Positions 19,303 to 30,339 of a stretch of 64,000 nucleotides of DNA are shown piece by piece. Origin of the DNA: an uncultured Hyphomicrobiales bacterium (GTDB lineage Bacteria; Pseudomonadota; Alphaproteobacteria; Rhizobiales; Ancalomicrobiaceae); the NCBI GenBank assembly GCA_903930435.1, contig CAIYYN010000005.1, positions 1 through 64,000 of the forward strand, written 5' to 3'. Position 1 is the first letter of the stretch, and every line of letters starts with the position of its first letter. A program made the translations under genes and the position numbers. Below the pieces are notes generated by a model. It made no database searches, was not told the DNA's origin, and saw nothing but the letters and a program-made list of their open reading frames with translations.

Positions 19303-20058
19303 TCAATTCTGAAATTGCTTTAGATTTTTATCGATCTCTGCCAGTCTTGACCGAACCTGCTGCGCTTTTCCGTCATCTCCTACACCGGAATAATACGTCA
19401 ATAAGTCTTCCGATAGAGATTTTGCATGCAGCAGTTCGCTTCGGTCCTTAAAATACACACCTAAAACCGATTCAATTCCGACAAGTTGATAAGCAATCAT
19501 GCTCCAAAGGAGTGGGTTATCCTTTTTTGAGATACAATCGAGCGCATCAATAAACTCTGTTCGAGCCACCATCATCTCCGAGAAAATTCCATCATCTCTC
19601 GTATTCGAAACATCACGGGCTTCCGCATCTTTGAGAAATATTCGAAAAACTCCACTATAGAATTTTGCTTTCCCCCATAGATCTCGCGACTCCGCTCTAT
19701 TAATATTTGGAATAATTTCGCTATCAATATAGGCCATCGCGTTGATTATTTGATTGCTGTTGAGTTGGTGAAGACTCAACTTGACCCTTAAGACATCCAT
19801 GGCCATCAAATGAGAGAAAGCAGCAAATTTTTTATTCTGTGGCTCAATAGCATCGCCCGATTTCATAAAATGATCATAAGCACTATCGTAATTACTCGAG
19901 TTGAACTCTCTGATCGCTTGATGAAATTCGGTTTGATAGATTTTGAGGCTTTCGCTTGAGTCATCTGCGCTAGCAGAACGACCAGTCAATTCGAGTTGCA
20001 ACACCAGCGCGATAAAAAAAGATAGAAGAATACGAACACCACAGGCTCGATTGGTCAT
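19303..20058 (-). CDS. AT-rich secreted hypothetical protein inside the dcw cluster
   Basis: 251 residues from the ATG at 20058, which has a perfect GGAGG 6 nt upstream. A clear signal peptide ends near SASA (about 31). The mature protein is helical, with a TPR-like helix pair (FHQAIREFNSSNYDSAYDHFMKSGDAI), further helices with Leu/Ile periodicity, and a C-terminal helical tail DDGKAQQVRSRLAEIDKNLKQF. I do not recognise the family. Its base composition is clearly lower in GC than murB or ddl on either side, and wide gaps flank it (95 and 313 bp). It is not a known member of dcw clusters, so it is probably a later insertion. A periplasmic role is likely from the signal peptide. Confidence 0.75.
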   Translation of the reverse strand: MTNRACGVRILLSFFIALVLQLELTGRSASADDSSESLKIYQTEFHQAIREFNSSNYDSAYDHFMKSGDAIEPQNKKFAAFSHLMAMDVLRVKLSLHQLNSNQIINAMAYIDSEIIPNINRAESRDLWGKAKFYSGVFRIFLKDAEARDVSNTRDDGIFSEMMVARTEFIDALDCISKKDNPLLWSMIAYQLVGIESVLGVYFKDRSELLHAKSLSEDLLTYYSGVGDDGKAQQVRSRLAEIDKNLKQFQN

Positions 20059-20153
20059 GGAATCCTCCGCGCAATTGCGAAAGCAAACTAGCCACAGGAG
20101 CACACAACTACAAGCTAAAAGCGTCATTGCTCGCGATGACGGTGGTGGCGAAT

Positions 20154-21098
20154 TCACTGCTCGCTAAATTCCGCAACCTCTTTGCCAGCCTCAAAGGCAC
20201 CCAACCGCTTGATTTCCCAGTCCAGCCGGACCCCGGACTTGGCCAGAACGCGGGCGCGGACGGTTTCGCCGAGACGTTCGATGTCGTGGGCGGTGGCATT
20301 GCCTGTATTGATCAGGAAGTTGCAATGTTTTTCAGACACTTGCGCGTCGCCGATGGTCAATCCGCGACAGCCGGCCGCGTCGATCAGCTTCCATGCGCTA
20401 TGGCCGGGCGGATTTTTGAAAGTTGAGCCGCCGGTGCGTTCTCGGATCGGCTGGGCGGTTTCGCGATGCTCCTGCACGGCTTGCATGGCCGCTTCAATTT
20501 CGGCACGCGGCGTGGGAATGCCTTCGAACAGGGCGCTGGTGAAGATCAGATCCCTTGAAGCGGATGAATGCCGGTAGGCATAGCCCATGTCGGCATTGCT
20601 CAAGGTGATCATCTCGCCTGACCGCGTCACGGCATTGACAGACACGACCCGCTCACGTGTCTCACCGCCGTTAGCCCCGGCATTCATGCGCAAGGCGCCG
20701 CCAATACCGCCGGGAATGCCGTGGTAGAACGCGAAGCCGCCGAGGCCTTCATCGAGCGCGACCTTGGCCAGAGCCTTGTCCGGCACGGCACAGCCGGCCC
20801 GCAAGCGTCCGTCGGGCTCGACCATCACCGAGCCAAAACCGCGTAGCCCCAACCGGATCACCACGCCTGCGATACCGCCATCGCGGATCAGCAAGTTCGA
20901 TCCGAGGCCGATGACGGTGACGGGGACTTCTTCGGGCAAGCGCTTCAGGAACAGGGCAAGGTCAGCTTCGTCGGCGGGTTGAAACAGGAGCTCAGCCGAG
21001 CCACCGACCCGGAACCAGGTGATATCAGCCAGCCGAAACCCGGCCTGCATCGATCCCCGGACGCCGCCTCCGGACAATTGAGCCAGCAATGCACTCAC
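20154..21098 (-). CDS. murB: UDP-N-acetylmuramate dehydrogenase MurB
   Basis: FAD enzyme that reduces UDP-GlcNAc-enolpyruvate to UDP-MurNAc with NADPH. 314 residues. FAD-binding elements are [16 protein letters not shown] and [14 protein letters not shown]. The substrate loop has MGYAYRHSS (type I/II tyrosine-arginine region) and [10 protein letters not shown]. The C-terminal [19 protein letters not shown] is typical of the family. It starts with GTG at 21098, overlapping the murC stop (GTGA). Confidence 0.97.
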   Translation of the reverse strand: MSALLAQLSGGGVRGSMQAGFRLADITWFRVGGSAELLFQPADEADLALFLKRLPEEVPVTVIGLGSNLLIRDGGIAGVVIRLGLRGFGSVMVEPDGRLRAGCAVPDKALAKVALDEGLGGFAFYHGIPGGIGGALRMNAGANGGETRERVVSVNAVTRSGEMITLSNADMGYAYRHSSASRDLIFTSALFEGIPTPRAEIEAAMQAVQEHRETAQPIRERTGGSTFKNPPGHSAWKLIDAAGCRGLTIGDAQVSEKHCNFLINTGNATAHDIERLGETVRARVLAKSGVRLDWEIKRLGAFEAGKEVAEFSEQ

Positions 21099-22528
21099 TT
21101 TGCATTCGTCCCGGTCAGATCAGCCAGTTGCTTGGGCAGGGCATAGGCCCATTGCGTGATGTTGCCTGCGCCGAGGAACACGACGTAATCCCCATCGCGC
21201 GCACTGGCGGCCACAAGCCCGGCGATCTCCTCGGGGCGTTCCAAAGGCACGACATTGCGATGGCCGCGCGCACGCAATCCGCCGACAAGCGCATCACGGC
21301 TGGCACCGGGAATGGGGGCTTCCCCGGCCGCATAGACATCGGCCACATAGACATTGTCGGCGTCATTGAAGGCCTGGCAGAAATCCTCAAACAGGTCCGA
21401 CAGGCGCGTGTAGCGATGCGGCTGGATGATCGCGGTGACGCGTCCGCCGCGTGCTTCGGCGGTTACGGCAGAGCGAGCCGCTGCGAGCACGGCCATGATT
21501 TCGACGGGGTGATGCCCGTAATCATCGAAGATCTGGACACCGTTCCAGTCGCCCGTATGCGTGAACCGCCGCTTGACGCCCGTAAAGGACGCCAGACCCT
21601 TGCGGATGGCGTCTGCCGAAATGCCGAGTTGATCGGCGACCGCGATGGCTGCCGTGGCATTGGACACATTGTGAATGCCAGGCATGTTCACCGTCAGCCC
21701 CTCGATCACCCGCTCGGAATTGGCGATACGATCACGGAACATGACCGAGAATCTGGACGAGCGACCCGCCGCCTGGACGTTGAAGAAGCGGACATCGGCC
21801 TGTGGATTGGATCCATAGGTGACGACGCGCCGATCCTCGATCTTGCCGACCAGTGCCTGCACTTCCGGGTGATCAAGGCACATGACGGCGAAGCCGTAAA
21901 ACGGCACATTCTCGACAAATTGCGCGAAAGCGGCCTTGGCCTTGTCGAACGTGCCGTAGTGATCGAGATGTTCGGGGTCAATATTGGTAACAACAGCGAC
22001 GTCGGCTGGCAGCTTGACAAAGGAGCCATCGGATTCATCTGACTCCACGACCATCCAGTCACCTGCGCCAAGCCGCGCATTGGTGCCATAGGCATTGATG
22101 ATGCCGCCATTGATGACAGTCGGATCGAAGCTGCCAGCATCGAGCAACGCGGCGATCATGGACGTAGTCGTCGTCTTGCCATGGGTGCCGCCAACAGCAA
22201 TTGCAGACTTGAACCGCATCAGCTCGGCCAGCATTTCCGCCCGGCGTACTACCGGCAACAGGCGAGCCCGGGCGGCCAGCAATTCGGGATTTTCGCGCTT
22301 GATGGCCGAAGACACCACGATGACGCGCGCATCGCCAAGATTGGAGGCATCATGGCCAATGGAGACCTTGATGCCCTTTTCCCGCAAGCGCTGGACATTG
22401 TAATTGTCGGCGACGTCGGACCCCTGCACGGTGAAGCCAAGCGTATGCAACACCTCGGCGATACCGCTCATCCCGATCCCGCCGATGCCGACGAAATGTA
22501 CGGGGCCGATGGTGGTTGGCATTTTCAT
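21095..22528 (-). CDS. murC: UDP-N-acetylmuramate--L-alanine ligase MurC
   Basis: Adds L-Ala to UDP-MurNAc, the first peptide-stem step. 477 residues. Mur ligase features in order: a Rossmann-like N-terminus with [17 protein letters not shown], the ATP loop [43 protein letters not shown], and the C-terminal domain with [11 protein letters not shown] and QPHRYTRL. The HHPVEI motif is the MurC hallmark. Starts 36 bp after the murG stop. Confidence 0.98.
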   Translation of the reverse strand: MKMPTTIGPVHFVGIGGIGMSGIAEVLHTLGFTVQGSDVADNYNVQRLREKGIKVSIGHDASNLGDARVIVVSSAIKRENPELLAARARLLPVVRRAEMLAELMRFKSAIAVGGTHGKTTTTSMIAALLDAGSFDPTVINGGIINAYGTNARLGAGDWMVVESDESDGSFVKLPADVAVVTNIDPEHLDHYGTFDKAKAAFAQFVENVPFYGFAVMCLDHPEVQALVGKIEDRRVVTYGSNPQADVRFFNVQAAGRSSRFSVMFRDRIANSERVIEGLTVNMPGIHNVSNATAAIAVADQLGISADAIRKGLASFTGVKRRFTHTGDWNGVQIFDDYGHHPVEIMAVLAAARSAVTAEARGGRVTAIIQPHRYTRLSDLFEDFCQAFNDADNVYVADVYAAGEAPIPGASRDALVGGLRARGHRNVVPLERPEEIAGLVAASARDGDYVVFLGAGNITQWAYALPKQLADLTGTNAK

Positions 22529-22564
22529 GGGCGACAGTCTCCAAGGGAAAATCAGGAATGTGGC

Positions 22565-23686
22565 TTAGCGGTTCCGCGCCACGCTTTCAACGACATCAGC
22601 AAGACGCGCGACAGCATCAGGGCGCCCACAGCGGCGAGCCGCATCAGCCGCCGCCGCAAGGCCCGCTGGATCAGACATCGCAGACGCGATCCGCCCAGCG
22701 AGCACCTCGGGCGTCAGGTCGGCCTGCGCATAAGACCAGCCACCACCCGCAGCTTCCAGAACACGGGCATTTGCCGCCTGATCCTGATCGAGACTGCCGG
22801 GCAAGGGCACAAGGATCGACGGACGACCGATCACCGACAGTTCCGTTACCGTTGATGCACCTGACCGGCAGATCACGAGATGACTGCGTGCGATCCGTTC
22901 CGGCAAATCGACATAGAACGGCGCAATTTCAAAAGCGACGCCCGTTTTGGCATAGGCGGCTTCGACACGTGCCAGATCCTCGGGGCGAACCTGTTGCACG
23001 AGCTTCAACCGCTGGCGCAATTCCGGCGGCAGCAACGCGATGGCCGGAGGCACTGCATCCGAAAAATAGCGTGCGCCCTGACTGCCACCAAACACGAGCA
23101 GTTCGAACTCGCCATCCGGTTCCGGTGCCTGATAGGCCATCTGTGCGGCAGCGATCACCATGTCGCGAACGGGATTGCCCGTCATGACGACCTTGGCTCG
23201 AGCCGCCTCCGGCATCCGCACTTCGGGAAAGCTCGTCGCAATGCGTGAGACGCGAGGTGACAGGCGCACGTTGGCGCGACCCATGACCGCATTCTGCTCA
23301 TGCAGGACCGTCGGCACCCCGGCCAGGTTGGCGGCAAATAGCGGCGGAAAGGTCGGGTAACCACCAAACCCGACGACGGCTGCCGGGCGGATGCGCCGGA
23401 TAAGGCCAAGGGATTGCAGGATACCGCGTCCGAGTGCGAAGAGCGTGCGGGCGAGCGCAATCGGCGTACGGCCCCGGATCGTCTGCGAGGCTATGATATG
23501 GATGGCGCGCGCCGGAAAGGCCCGGCCATATTTGTCGGCGCGCTCGTCGGTGGCAAGATCGACCGTCCAGCCGCGCCGCCCGAGTTCAGCGGCCAGACTT
23601 TCCGCTGGAAATAGATGACCGCCCGTGCCGCCTGCCGACAGCAGGATTACGCCCTTTGAATTGGCCTCGGAAGCCTCAGTCGCCAT
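22565..23686 (-). CDS. murG: lipid II synthase MurG
   Basis: GT28 glycosyltransferase that adds GlcNAc to lipid I on the inner face of the cytoplasmic membrane. 373 residues. The N-terminal glycine-rich loop is SAGGTGGHLFPAESLA. VVGFGGYPTFPPLFAA and VLHEQNAVMGRAN are conserved donor/acceptor segments. The C-terminal half has the UDP-GlcNAc site LVICRSGASTVTELSVIGRPSILVPLPGSLDQDQAANA. The first codons overlap the ftsW 3' end by 11 bp. Confidence 0.97.
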   Translation of the reverse strand: MATEASEANSKGVILLSAGGTGGHLFPAESLAAELGRRGWTVDLATDERADKYGRAFPARAIHIIASQTIRGRTPIALARTLFALGRGILQSLGLIRRIRPAAVVGFGGYPTFPPLFAANLAGVPTVLHEQNAVMGRANVRLSPRVSRIATSFPEVRMPEAARAKVVMTGNPVRDMVIAAAQMAYQAPEPDGEFELLVFGGSQGARYFSDAVPPAIALLPPELRQRLKLVQQVRPEDLARVEAAYAKTGVAFEIAPFYVDLPERIARSHLVICRSGASTVTELSVIGRPSILVPLPGSLDQDQAANARVLEAAGGGWSYAQADLTPEVLAGRIASAMSDPAGLAAAADAARRCGRPDAVARLADVVESVARNR

Positions 23687-24833
23687 TGATGGGAGCCACT
23701 ATTCGGGTTGCCTGCGGTCGTCGCCTCGTGAGCGCCAGAAGGCAGCCCATGCCGAAGGCCAGCGACATCATTGACGAACCACCATACGAAATGAATGGCA
23801 GGGTCATACCCTTGGCTGGCATCAGGTGCAAGTTCACCGCCATATTGATCGCCGCCTGAACGCCGAATTCCGTGGCCAGTCCGACGACCGACAGCCGAAT
23901 GAAGGGATCATCCTCGCTGAAGGCAAACCAAAGCGCGCGCCCGACAATGAAGGCAAACAAGGACACAAGCGCGATGACGGCAAGGATGCCGAATTCCTCG
24001 CCGAGCACTGCCAGCACGAAATCGGTGTGAGCGTCGGGCAGGATGTGCTTCACCGTGCCCTCGCCTGCGCCGCGCCCGAACCAGCCACCATTGGTAAAGC
24101 TTTCGAGCGCCGTCTGGACCTGAAAATTGTCGCTTGCGAACTTCGCCGGGCCGGCAACGGGCTTGGCGAAGAACCGGTCCACGCGGGCGTGGACGTGCGG
24201 AAAGGTGATATAGGCGAAATAGACGCCGCACACACCAATCCCGCCGATACCGGCAATCCACAGCATCCGGATGCCCGCAACATAGAAAACAGCCAGCCAG
24301 GACAGGACTGTCAGCAGCGTCTGCCCGACGTCTGGCTGCGCGAGCAATAATCCGATCACGACCGCCAGGAGCAATGTCGCGAGCAGGTAGCCGGGCAATT
24401 CCGAGCGTCGATGCTGCTCGGCAAACAGCCAGGAGGCAATAATGATGAAGGCTGGCTTGACGATTTCTGACGGCTGGATCGAGATACCGGCAACCGTGAT
24501 CCAGCGGCGCGCACCCTTGACTTCCTGCCCGATGAACAGGGTCAACAGCAGCATCACGATGCCGAGCGCCAGTGCGACGAGTGCAATACGACGGACGTAG
24601 CGCGGACTGAAAAACGAACAGCCGACCAGGATCGCGATGGAGGGAATGACAAAGAGCGCGTGTCGCTTGATGAAGAAGAACGTATCGGCGTTGATCCGTT
24701 CGGCAACCGCTGGACTGGCCGCAAACGAGAGCACAAGGCCAATAACGATCAATGTGACAAAGCTCGCCAGAAGATAGCGGTCAATCGTCCACCACCATTG
24801 CGCAAAGGGCGACCGATCCATCCTGTCAACCAT
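23676..24833 (-). CDS. ftsW: SEDS peptidoglycan glycosyltransferase FtsW
   Basis: Polytopic SEDS glycan polymerase of the septum, partnered with FtsI. 385 residues, about ten membrane helices. SEDS hallmarks are ARRWITVAGISIQPSEIVKPAFI, the periplasmic loop GGWFGRGAGEGTVKHILPDAHTDFVLAVLGEEFG with the catalytic-type aspartate region, and the end PAKGMTLPFISYGGSSMMSLAFGMGCLLAL. The ATG overlaps the murD stop (ATGA). An ATG four codons in is an alternative start. Confidence 0.97.
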   Translation of the reverse strand: MVDRMDRSPFAQWWWTIDRYLLASFVTLIVIGLVLSFAASPAVAERINADTFFFIKRHALFVIPSIAILVGCSFFSPRYVRRIALVALALGIVMLLLTLFIGQEVKGARRWITVAGISIQPSEIVKPAFIIIASWLFAEQHRRSELPGYLLATLLLAVVIGLLLAQPDVGQTLLTVLSWLAVFYVAGIRMLWIAGIGGIGVCGVYFAYITFPHVHARVDRFFAKPVAGPAKFASDNFQVQTALESFTNGGWFGRGAGEGTVKHILPDAHTDFVLAVLGEEFGILAVIALVSLFAFIVGRALWFAFSEDDPFIRLSVVGLATEFGVQAAINMAVNLHLMPAKGMTLPFISYGGSSMMSLAFGMGCLLALTRRRPQATRIVAPINGD

Positions 24834-26236
24834 CAGGCAGCTCCATCATTGCCGGACGTTTGCCCGCGTCTTAGGACACCCGGTATGGCATGCACCATCA
24901 CCCGGAACTGATCGCCCCGATCCTCGAAACTCTTGAACTGGTCGTAGGAGGCGCATGCTGGCGACAGAAGCACGACGGATTCGCGCGATGTCGATTGTGC
25001 GGCGTCTCTCGTGGCAGATGCGAGCGCTACATCCAGCGTCCCGGATCGCTCATAGGGCACCTTGCCCTCCAGCGTCGCAGCAAATGCATCGGCTGCTGCT
25101 CCAATCAGATAGGCCTTGGCAATCCGGGGAAAGAAGCCGGCGAGTGGCTCGATGCCGCCCTCTTTCGCCTTGCCGCCAATGATCCAGTGGATATCCTTGA
25201 AACTGGCCAAAGCTTGCGCCGTGGAATCTGCGTTGGTCGCCTTGGAATCATTGATCAGCAACATGTTTCCAAGCCGTCCGACCTCTTCCATCCGGTGCGG
25301 CAGCCCAGGGAAAGTCGCCAGCCCCTCGCGAATGTCGGCTTCGCTCAAGCCCATGGCCTGGACGGCTGCAATGGCGGCACAAGCATTCTGCCCATTGTGC
25401 TGGCCACGCAAGGACCCGATTCCGTCAAGCGAGAAGGTCGAGCCATTGGCATGAACACTGCCGTCCGCGAAATAGACACCATCCTCAAAGGCGGTCTTCG
25501 CCGAGATCAGAACATGTTTCTGACCGCGCTCCTCCGACCGCTCGGCAATTGCAAGCGACAGGGGATCGTCCACGCCAATAATGGCAAGGTCGGATCCCGC
25601 GATCAGCCGCTCCTTGATGGCTGCGTAATTCGCCATCGTGCCATGGCGATCAAGATGGTCCGGCGACAGGTTGAGATGAATGCCGACGGTCGGATCAAGG
25701 CCGGGAGCGAGATCAATCTGGAACGACGAGCATTCGATGACGTAAATCCGTCCGGCGGCGGGTGGATCAAGCGTCAGGACAGCGCGACCGATATTGCCGC
25801 CCATCTGGACGTCGCGCCTCGTTGAGGCCAGGAGATGCGCGATGAGGGCCGTGGTTGTCGATTTGCCATTGGTCCCGGTGATCGCGATGAGGGGGCAGAC
25901 GTCCTTCAGTGCACGGCGTTCCCGAACCAGCAACTCGATATCACCGATCACTTCGACGCCAGCGTCGCGCGCAAGTTCCACCGACCAATGTGGCTGCGGA
26001 TGGGTCAGTGGAACACCCGGAGCCAGCAACAGGGCTTCGATCCCGGTCCAGTCCAGCGTACGCAGATCGACAACCGTAATGCCCGCGTCAGCAGCGCGTG
26101 CACGGGCAACCTCGCCGTCATCGCAAGCCACGACGTCAGCACCACCCGCAACCAGCGCCTCAGCCGTCGACAGGCCTGAGCCGCCGAGGCCGAAGACCGC
26201 GACGCGCTTGCCGGAAAAGGTGCGGACAGGAATCAT
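24833..26236 (-). CDS. murD: UDP-N-acetylmuramoyl-L-alanine--D-glutamate ligase MurD
   Basis: Adds D-Glu to UDP-MurNAc-L-Ala. 467 residues. N-terminal nucleotide-sugar domain [20 protein letters not shown] loop [61 protein letters not shown] and [14 protein letters not shown]. This fits the MurD order. Starts at the ATG at 26236, 4 bp after the mraY stop. Confidence 0.97.
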   Translation of the reverse strand: MIPVRTFSGKRVAVFGLGGSGLSTAEALVAGGADVVACDDGEVARARAADAGITVVDLRTLDWTGIEALLLAPGVPLTHPQPHWSVELARDAGVEVIGDIELLVRERRALKDVCPLIAITGTNGKSTTTALIAHLLASTRRDVQMGGNIGRAVLTLDPPAAGRIYVIECSSFQIDLAPGLDPTVGIHLNLSPDHLDRHGTMANYAAIKERLIAGSDLAIIGVDDPLSLAIAERSEERGQKHVLISAKTAFEDGVYFADGSVHANGSTFSLDGIGSLRGQHNGQNACAAIAAVQAMGLSEADIREGLATFPGLPHRMEEVGRLGNMLLINDSKATNADSTAQALASFKDIHWIIGGKAKEGGIEPLAGFFPRIAKAYLIGAAADAFAATLEGKVPYERSGTLDVALASATRDAAQSTSRESVVLLSPACASYDQFKSFEDRGDQFRVMVHAIPGVLRRGQTSGNDGAA

Positions 26237-26240
26237 GGGA

Positions 26241-27326
26241 TCACCGAAGTTTCAGCGTCGACAGGCCGATGAGGGCAAGCACGAAGGCAATGATCCAGAA
26301 GCGGATCACGACCTGCGGTTCCTTCCAGCCAAGTTGTTCGAAGTGATGGTGGATCGGCGCCATCCGGAAGACCCGTTTTCCGGTCAGCTTGAAGCTCGTG
26401 ATCTGGATGATCACGGAAGCCGCTTCCAGCACGAACAAGCCGCCGACAATGGCCAGCACGATTTCATGCTTGGTGGCTACCGCGACGGTCCCGAGCAATC
26501 CGCCGAGCGCCAATGACCCCGTATCGCCCATGAATATGGCGGCAGGCGGCGCATTGAACCAGAGAAAGCCGAGCCCCGCACCGATCAGGGCGCCGAGGAC
26601 GACGGCCAGTTCCTGTGTGCCGCGCACGTAGTTGATATCGAGATAGCGCGCAAAATTCACATTGCCGACGAGATAGGCAATCAGCCCAAAGCTGCCAGCC
26701 GCGATCATCACTGGCACAATCGCCAGACCATCCAGACCATCGGTGAAATTCACCGCATTGCCCGCACCAACGATTACGAAGGCCCCGAACACGATGAAGA
26801 AATAGCCGAGCGGCAGGAGAAATCCCTTCAGGAAGGGAAACGCCAGCCCGGTCGCGCTTGCATCACGCCCGACCGAGACAATCGCCCAGACCGCAGCCGC
26901 CGCAATCACGGCTTCCAGCCCAAGACGCTGTCGCTCTGAGAAGCCACGATGGGACTGTTTCGTCACCTTCAGAAAATCATCATAAAAGCCGACCGCGCCG
27001 AACCCGAGCGTCACCAGCATCACGATCCAGACATAGACATTGAAGAGGTTGGCCCAGAACAATGTGGACACGACTACACCGGCCAGGATCATCAGACCGC
27101 CCATCGTTGGCGTGCCGCGCTTGGTCAGAAGATGGGATTGCGGACCATCGGCGCGGATCGGCTGACCCTTGCCCTGTTTGGCGCGCAACGTGTTGATGAT
27201 TGCCGGACCGAAGAACAGCACAAACACCAGCCCGGTCAGGATGGCTCCGCCGGTGCGAAAGGTGACGTAATTGAACAGATTGAACAGGAGAAACTTGTCT
27301 TTAAGCTCACCCAGAAGAAACAGCAT
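26241..27326 (-). CDS. mraY: phospho-N-acetylmuramoyl-pentapeptide transferase MraY
   Basis: Integral membrane enzyme that moves phospho-MurNAc-pentapeptide to undecaprenyl phosphate, forming lipid I. From the ATG at 27326 the protein has 361 residues, the normal size; the frame runs on upstream into murF but that is not coding. About ten helices. Catalytic and family motifs: [44 protein letters not shown] and the C-terminal [13 protein letters not shown]. Located 12 bp after the murF stop. Confidence 0.98.
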   Translation of the reverse strand: MLFLLGELKDKFLLFNLFNYVTFRTGGAILTGLVFVLFFGPAIINTLRAKQGKGQPIRADGPQSHLLTKRGTPTMGGLMILAGVVVSTLFWANLFNVYVWIVMLVTLGFGAVGFYDDFLKVTKQSHRGFSERQRLGLEAVIAAAAVWAIVSVGRDASATGLAFPFLKGFLLPLGYFFIVFGAFVIVGAGNAVNFTDGLDGLAIVPVMIAAGSFGLIAYLVGNVNFARYLDINYVRGTQELAVVLGALIGAGLGFLWFNAPPAAIFMGDTGSLALGGLLGTVAVATKHEIVLAIVGGLFVLEAASVIIQITSFKLTGKRVFRMAPIHHHFEQLGWKEPQVVIRFWIIAFVLALIGLSTLKLR

Positions 27327-27337
27327 CGATGAAATCC

Positions 27338-28777
27338 TTATGCCTCTGTCAGGTCGATCGGATGTTCGACGCTGGGAAATTTGGAACGGATGGCTTCGAC
27401 GATTGGCCCCATCCGACTGCCGAATGATCCCTTGACCATGATCGCGTCGCCCGGCCCGATAGCCTTCAGGACCAGGGGCTTCAGTTCCGCAGATGTCTCG
27501 GCCCAGGCTCCCTGACGACCCGGTGGCAGCGCAAGCCACAGCGATCGCATCAACGGCCCCGCGCAAAACACCTGATCGATCCCGGCCCGCCCCAGATCTT
27601 CGGCAAGCGCGGCATGCAGCGCAGGCCCGGTCTCGCCGAGTTCGAGCATGTCGCCGAGCACCGCAAACCGCCTGCCCCGCAGACCAACGACCGTCTGGGC
27701 CAACAGGTCAATCGCGGCGCGCATCGACGCGGGATTGGCGTTGTAGCTTTCATCGATCAGGGTCGCTTCGCCACCACCGACTTCGAGGCGATGCTGAAGA
27801 CCGCGCCCCTTGGGGGCCGTCAATTCGCCAAGGGTCAGGGCGGCAATTGCGAGATCGGCACCCACCAGCCACGCAGATGTCAGGACCGCCAGCGAGTTGA
27901 TCGCCATATGACGGCCCGGCGCACCGACTTTCCAGGTCAGCTCCTGCCCGGCTATCACGCCACGGGCGACCGACATGTCCGGCTTAAGCACCAGTTGGGA
28001 AATCGTGGATACGCATCCGGCTGTCTCTCCGAACCGGATGATATTGGCAATGCCGGCGTCCCGCGCCATCTCGAGCAAGATCCCGGTCTCGACGATATCG
28101 CCATTGATGACGGCTGCACCACCTTCGACCACGCCGGAAAAGATCTCACCCTTGGCGCGCGCAATGGAGGCGACGGAGTCAAAGAACTCCAGATGCACCG
28201 GCGCGACCGTCGTCACCACGGCGACATGTGGGGCGACCATGCCGACCAGTGGCGTGATCTCGCCCGCGTGGTTCATGCCGATCTCGAAGACGCCGTAGTC
28301 CACGTCGGCGGGCATGCGCGCCAGGGTCAGCGGAACGCCCCAGTGGTTATTGAACGAGGCAGGCGAAAAATGGACCCGCCCCTGTTCGCCCAACACCGCC
28401 GCCAAGGCTTCTTTCGTCGACGTCTTGCCGACAGAGCCCGTGATGGCAACAATCTTGGCCTTCGTGCGAGCGCGAGCAGCCCGACCAAGTCGTTCCAGCG
28501 CCTTCAGCACATCGTCAACGACGACATAGCGACCGTCCGGATTGAGTTCCGGCAATTTTGCTTCCGAGACGACGGCAAGCGCCGCACCGCGCTCAAGGGC
28601 AGCCGCCACGAAGGAATGACCATCATGGACATCGCCCTTGATGGCAAAGAAGGCGTCGCCGGGAGCCGCCGTACGGCTGTCGATTGTGATCGCAAGAACG
28701 CCCGGCGGCAACGACCCGATGACGCGGCCCCCGGTCGCTTTGACAAAGTCATCAAGTGCCCAAAGGAAGTCAGTCAC
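27338..28777 (-). CDS. murF: UDP-MurNAc-tripeptide--D-alanyl-D-alanine ligase MurF
   Basis: Adds the D-Ala-D-Ala made by Ddl to the stem tripeptide. 479 residues. Motifs: [16 protein letters not shown] in the substrate domain, the ATP loop [60 protein letters not shown] (MurF signature) and [11 protein letters not shown]. The start is GTG at 28777, overlapping the murE stop (GTGA). Confidence 0.97.
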   Translation of the reverse strand: MTDFLWALDDFVKATGGRVIGSLPPGVLAITIDSRTAAPGDAFFAIKGDVHDGHSFVAAALERGAALAVVSEAKLPELNPDGRYVVVDDVLKALERLGRAARARTKAKIVAITGSVGKTSTKEALAAVLGEQGRVHFSPASFNNHWGVPLTLARMPADVDYGVFEIGMNHAGEITPLVGMVAPHVAVVTTVAPVHLEFFDSVASIARAKGEIFSGVVEGGAAVINGDIVETGILLEMARDAGIANIIRFGETAGCVSTISQLVLKPDMSVARGVIAGQELTWKVGAPGRHMAINSLAVLTSAWLVGADLAIAALTLGELTAPKGRGLQHRLEVGGGEATLIDESYNANPASMRAAIDLLAQTVVGLRGRRFAVLGDMLELGETGPALHAALAEDLGRAGIDQVFCAGPLMRSLWLALPPGRQGAWAETSAELKPLVLKAIGPGDAIMVKGSFGSRMGPIVEAIRSKFPSVEHPIDLTEA

Positions 28778-30237
28778 CGGCGTGTCTCCTCAATCGCGCC
28801 CCTTGCCTCGTCCATGTCGGAGAACTGCAGCACTCGATCACCGACAATCTGGCCGGTTTCATGTCCTTTCCCGGCGATCATCAGAATATCCCCGGCCTGC
28901 AACAGCTTGACGCCGGTGCGGATCGCTTCGGCCCGATCCGCGATTTCGAGTGCGCCGGGGGCAGCGGCCAGAATTTGTCGGCGGATTTCAGCGGGATCTT
29001 CGCTGCGGGGATTGTCATCGGTCACAATCGTGATATCGGCCCCGGCCACGGAAATGGCCCCCATGACGGGACGTTTGCCGGGATCACGATCACCGCCGCA
29101 TCCGAAGATGACCGCCAGCCGATTGGCGACATAGGGACGCAGCGCCGCAATCGCCTTTTCGAGCGCATCGGGCTTGTGCGAATAATCGATGAAGACGGGT
29201 GCGCCCGAGGCCGTCACGCCAGCCAGATCCAGCCGTCCGGGTGCGCCCTTCAGCGTCTCAAGCGCCGAGAGGGCGGTGTCAACCGGCGTGCCCGTCCCAA
29301 TCGCAAGTCCTGCCGCGACAAGGGCGTTGGACACCTGAAAGGTGCCGAGCAACGGCAGCCGGATCTCACGATTTGTGCCAAAGGCCTCGAGCGAGACACC
29401 TTGCGCATATCCGTCAGGACGAGTCGCTAGAACTTTCAGATGGTCGCCCCTCTGCCCAACCGTGATGACGTTGAGCCCGCATGCGCCTGCCCGCGCGGCT
29501 GCCTGCCGACCGTACTCGGTATCAACATCGACCACGGCACCCTGACCTGGCTGCAGCAGACGTTCGAAGAGCCGCATCTTGGCATCAAAATAGGCTTCTA
29601 CCGAAGGGTGATAATCCAGGTGATCCCGCGACAGGTTGGTGAAGGCACCCGCAGACAGCGGCACGCCATCAAGGCGGCTCTGGTCCAGCCCGTGTGAGGA
29701 AGCCTCAATGGCGACATGGCTGATGGATTCAGCTTGCAGCCTGTGGAAGCTGCGGGCTAGATCAACCGGGTCCGGCGTCGTCAGGCTGCCATAGGTCTCA
29801 TAGTCGGGGGTGACGATGCCGATTGTCCCGATCGACGCCGCACGCTGGCCAGCAAATGCCCAGATCTGGCGCAGGAATGCCGCCACCGACGTCTTGCCGC
29901 TCGTACCTGTGACCGCCGCAATCGTTTTTGGAAATGGCTGATAGAGGCGAGCCGACGCGACGGCCAGAGCGCGTCTGGGGTCCTCAACCGGGACAACCGG
30001 AACGGACAAAGGCCCGAGATTAACACCGCGTGCAGCGATGACCGCCACCGCGCCGCGTGCAATCGCGTCGCCGACAAATCGGGCACCGTCCCCCTTGGTC
30101 CCTGCGAGCGCAACAAACATCTCTCCCGGAACAATCTTGCGGCTGTCGGCGGAAATACCTGTCACCTCGACGTCGCCAGCGGTGGCGATGTCGATGCTTT
30201 CGGTCAAGCCAGACAGGAGATCATGCAAACGCATCAA
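28774..30237 (-). CDS. murE: UDP-MurNAc-L-Ala-D-Glu--meso-diaminopimelate ligase MurE
   Basis: Adds the third residue of the peptide stem. 487 residues. DSRKIVPGEMFVALAGTKGDG, ATP loop VTGTSGKTSVAAFL, TTPDPVDLAR, EASSHGLDQSRLDGV, NLSRDHLDYHPSVEAYFDAK and FIDYSHKPDALEKAI follow the family order. The motif TDDNPRSEDP near the C-terminus is the type that binds meso-diaminopimelate, so the cell wall is probably the usual Gram-negative chemotype. Confidence 0.97.
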   Translation of the reverse strand: MMRLHDLLSGLTESIDIATAGDVEVTGISADSRKIVPGEMFVALAGTKGDGARFVGDAIARGAVAVIAARGVNLGPLSVPVVPVEDPRRALAVASARLYQPFPKTIAAVTGTSGKTSVAAFLRQIWAFAGQRAASIGTIGIVTPDYETYGSLTTPDPVDLARSFHRLQAESISHVAIEASSHGLDQSRLDGVPLSAGAFTNLSRDHLDYHPSVEAYFDAKMRLFERLLQPGQGAVVDVDTEYGRQAAARAGACGLNVITVGQRGDHLKVLATRPDGYAQGVSLEAFGTNREIRLPLLGTFQVSNALVAAGLAIGTGTPVDTALSALETLKGAPGRLDLAGVTASGAPVFIDYSHKPDALEKAIAALRPYVANRLAVIFGCGGDRDPGKRPVMGAISVAGADITIVTDDNPRSEDPAEIRRQILAAAPGALEIADRAEAIRTGVKLLQAGDILMIAGKGHETGQIVGDRVLQFSDMDEARGAIEETRR

Positions 30238-30339
30238 TTGGAAACTCTCTTCGGGACCCTGCGATCCGCCCGATCGAAGCGAATCGCACAGTCAACAAAT
30301 TATAGGCCCAAACCCGCCAGCTATTGGCCAAGCGTGGCC

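Noticed and set aside
24890-25825. Plus-strand frame antisense to murD
   Set aside because: No homology-like pattern or ribosome binding site; murD on the minus strand has all Mur ligase motifs.
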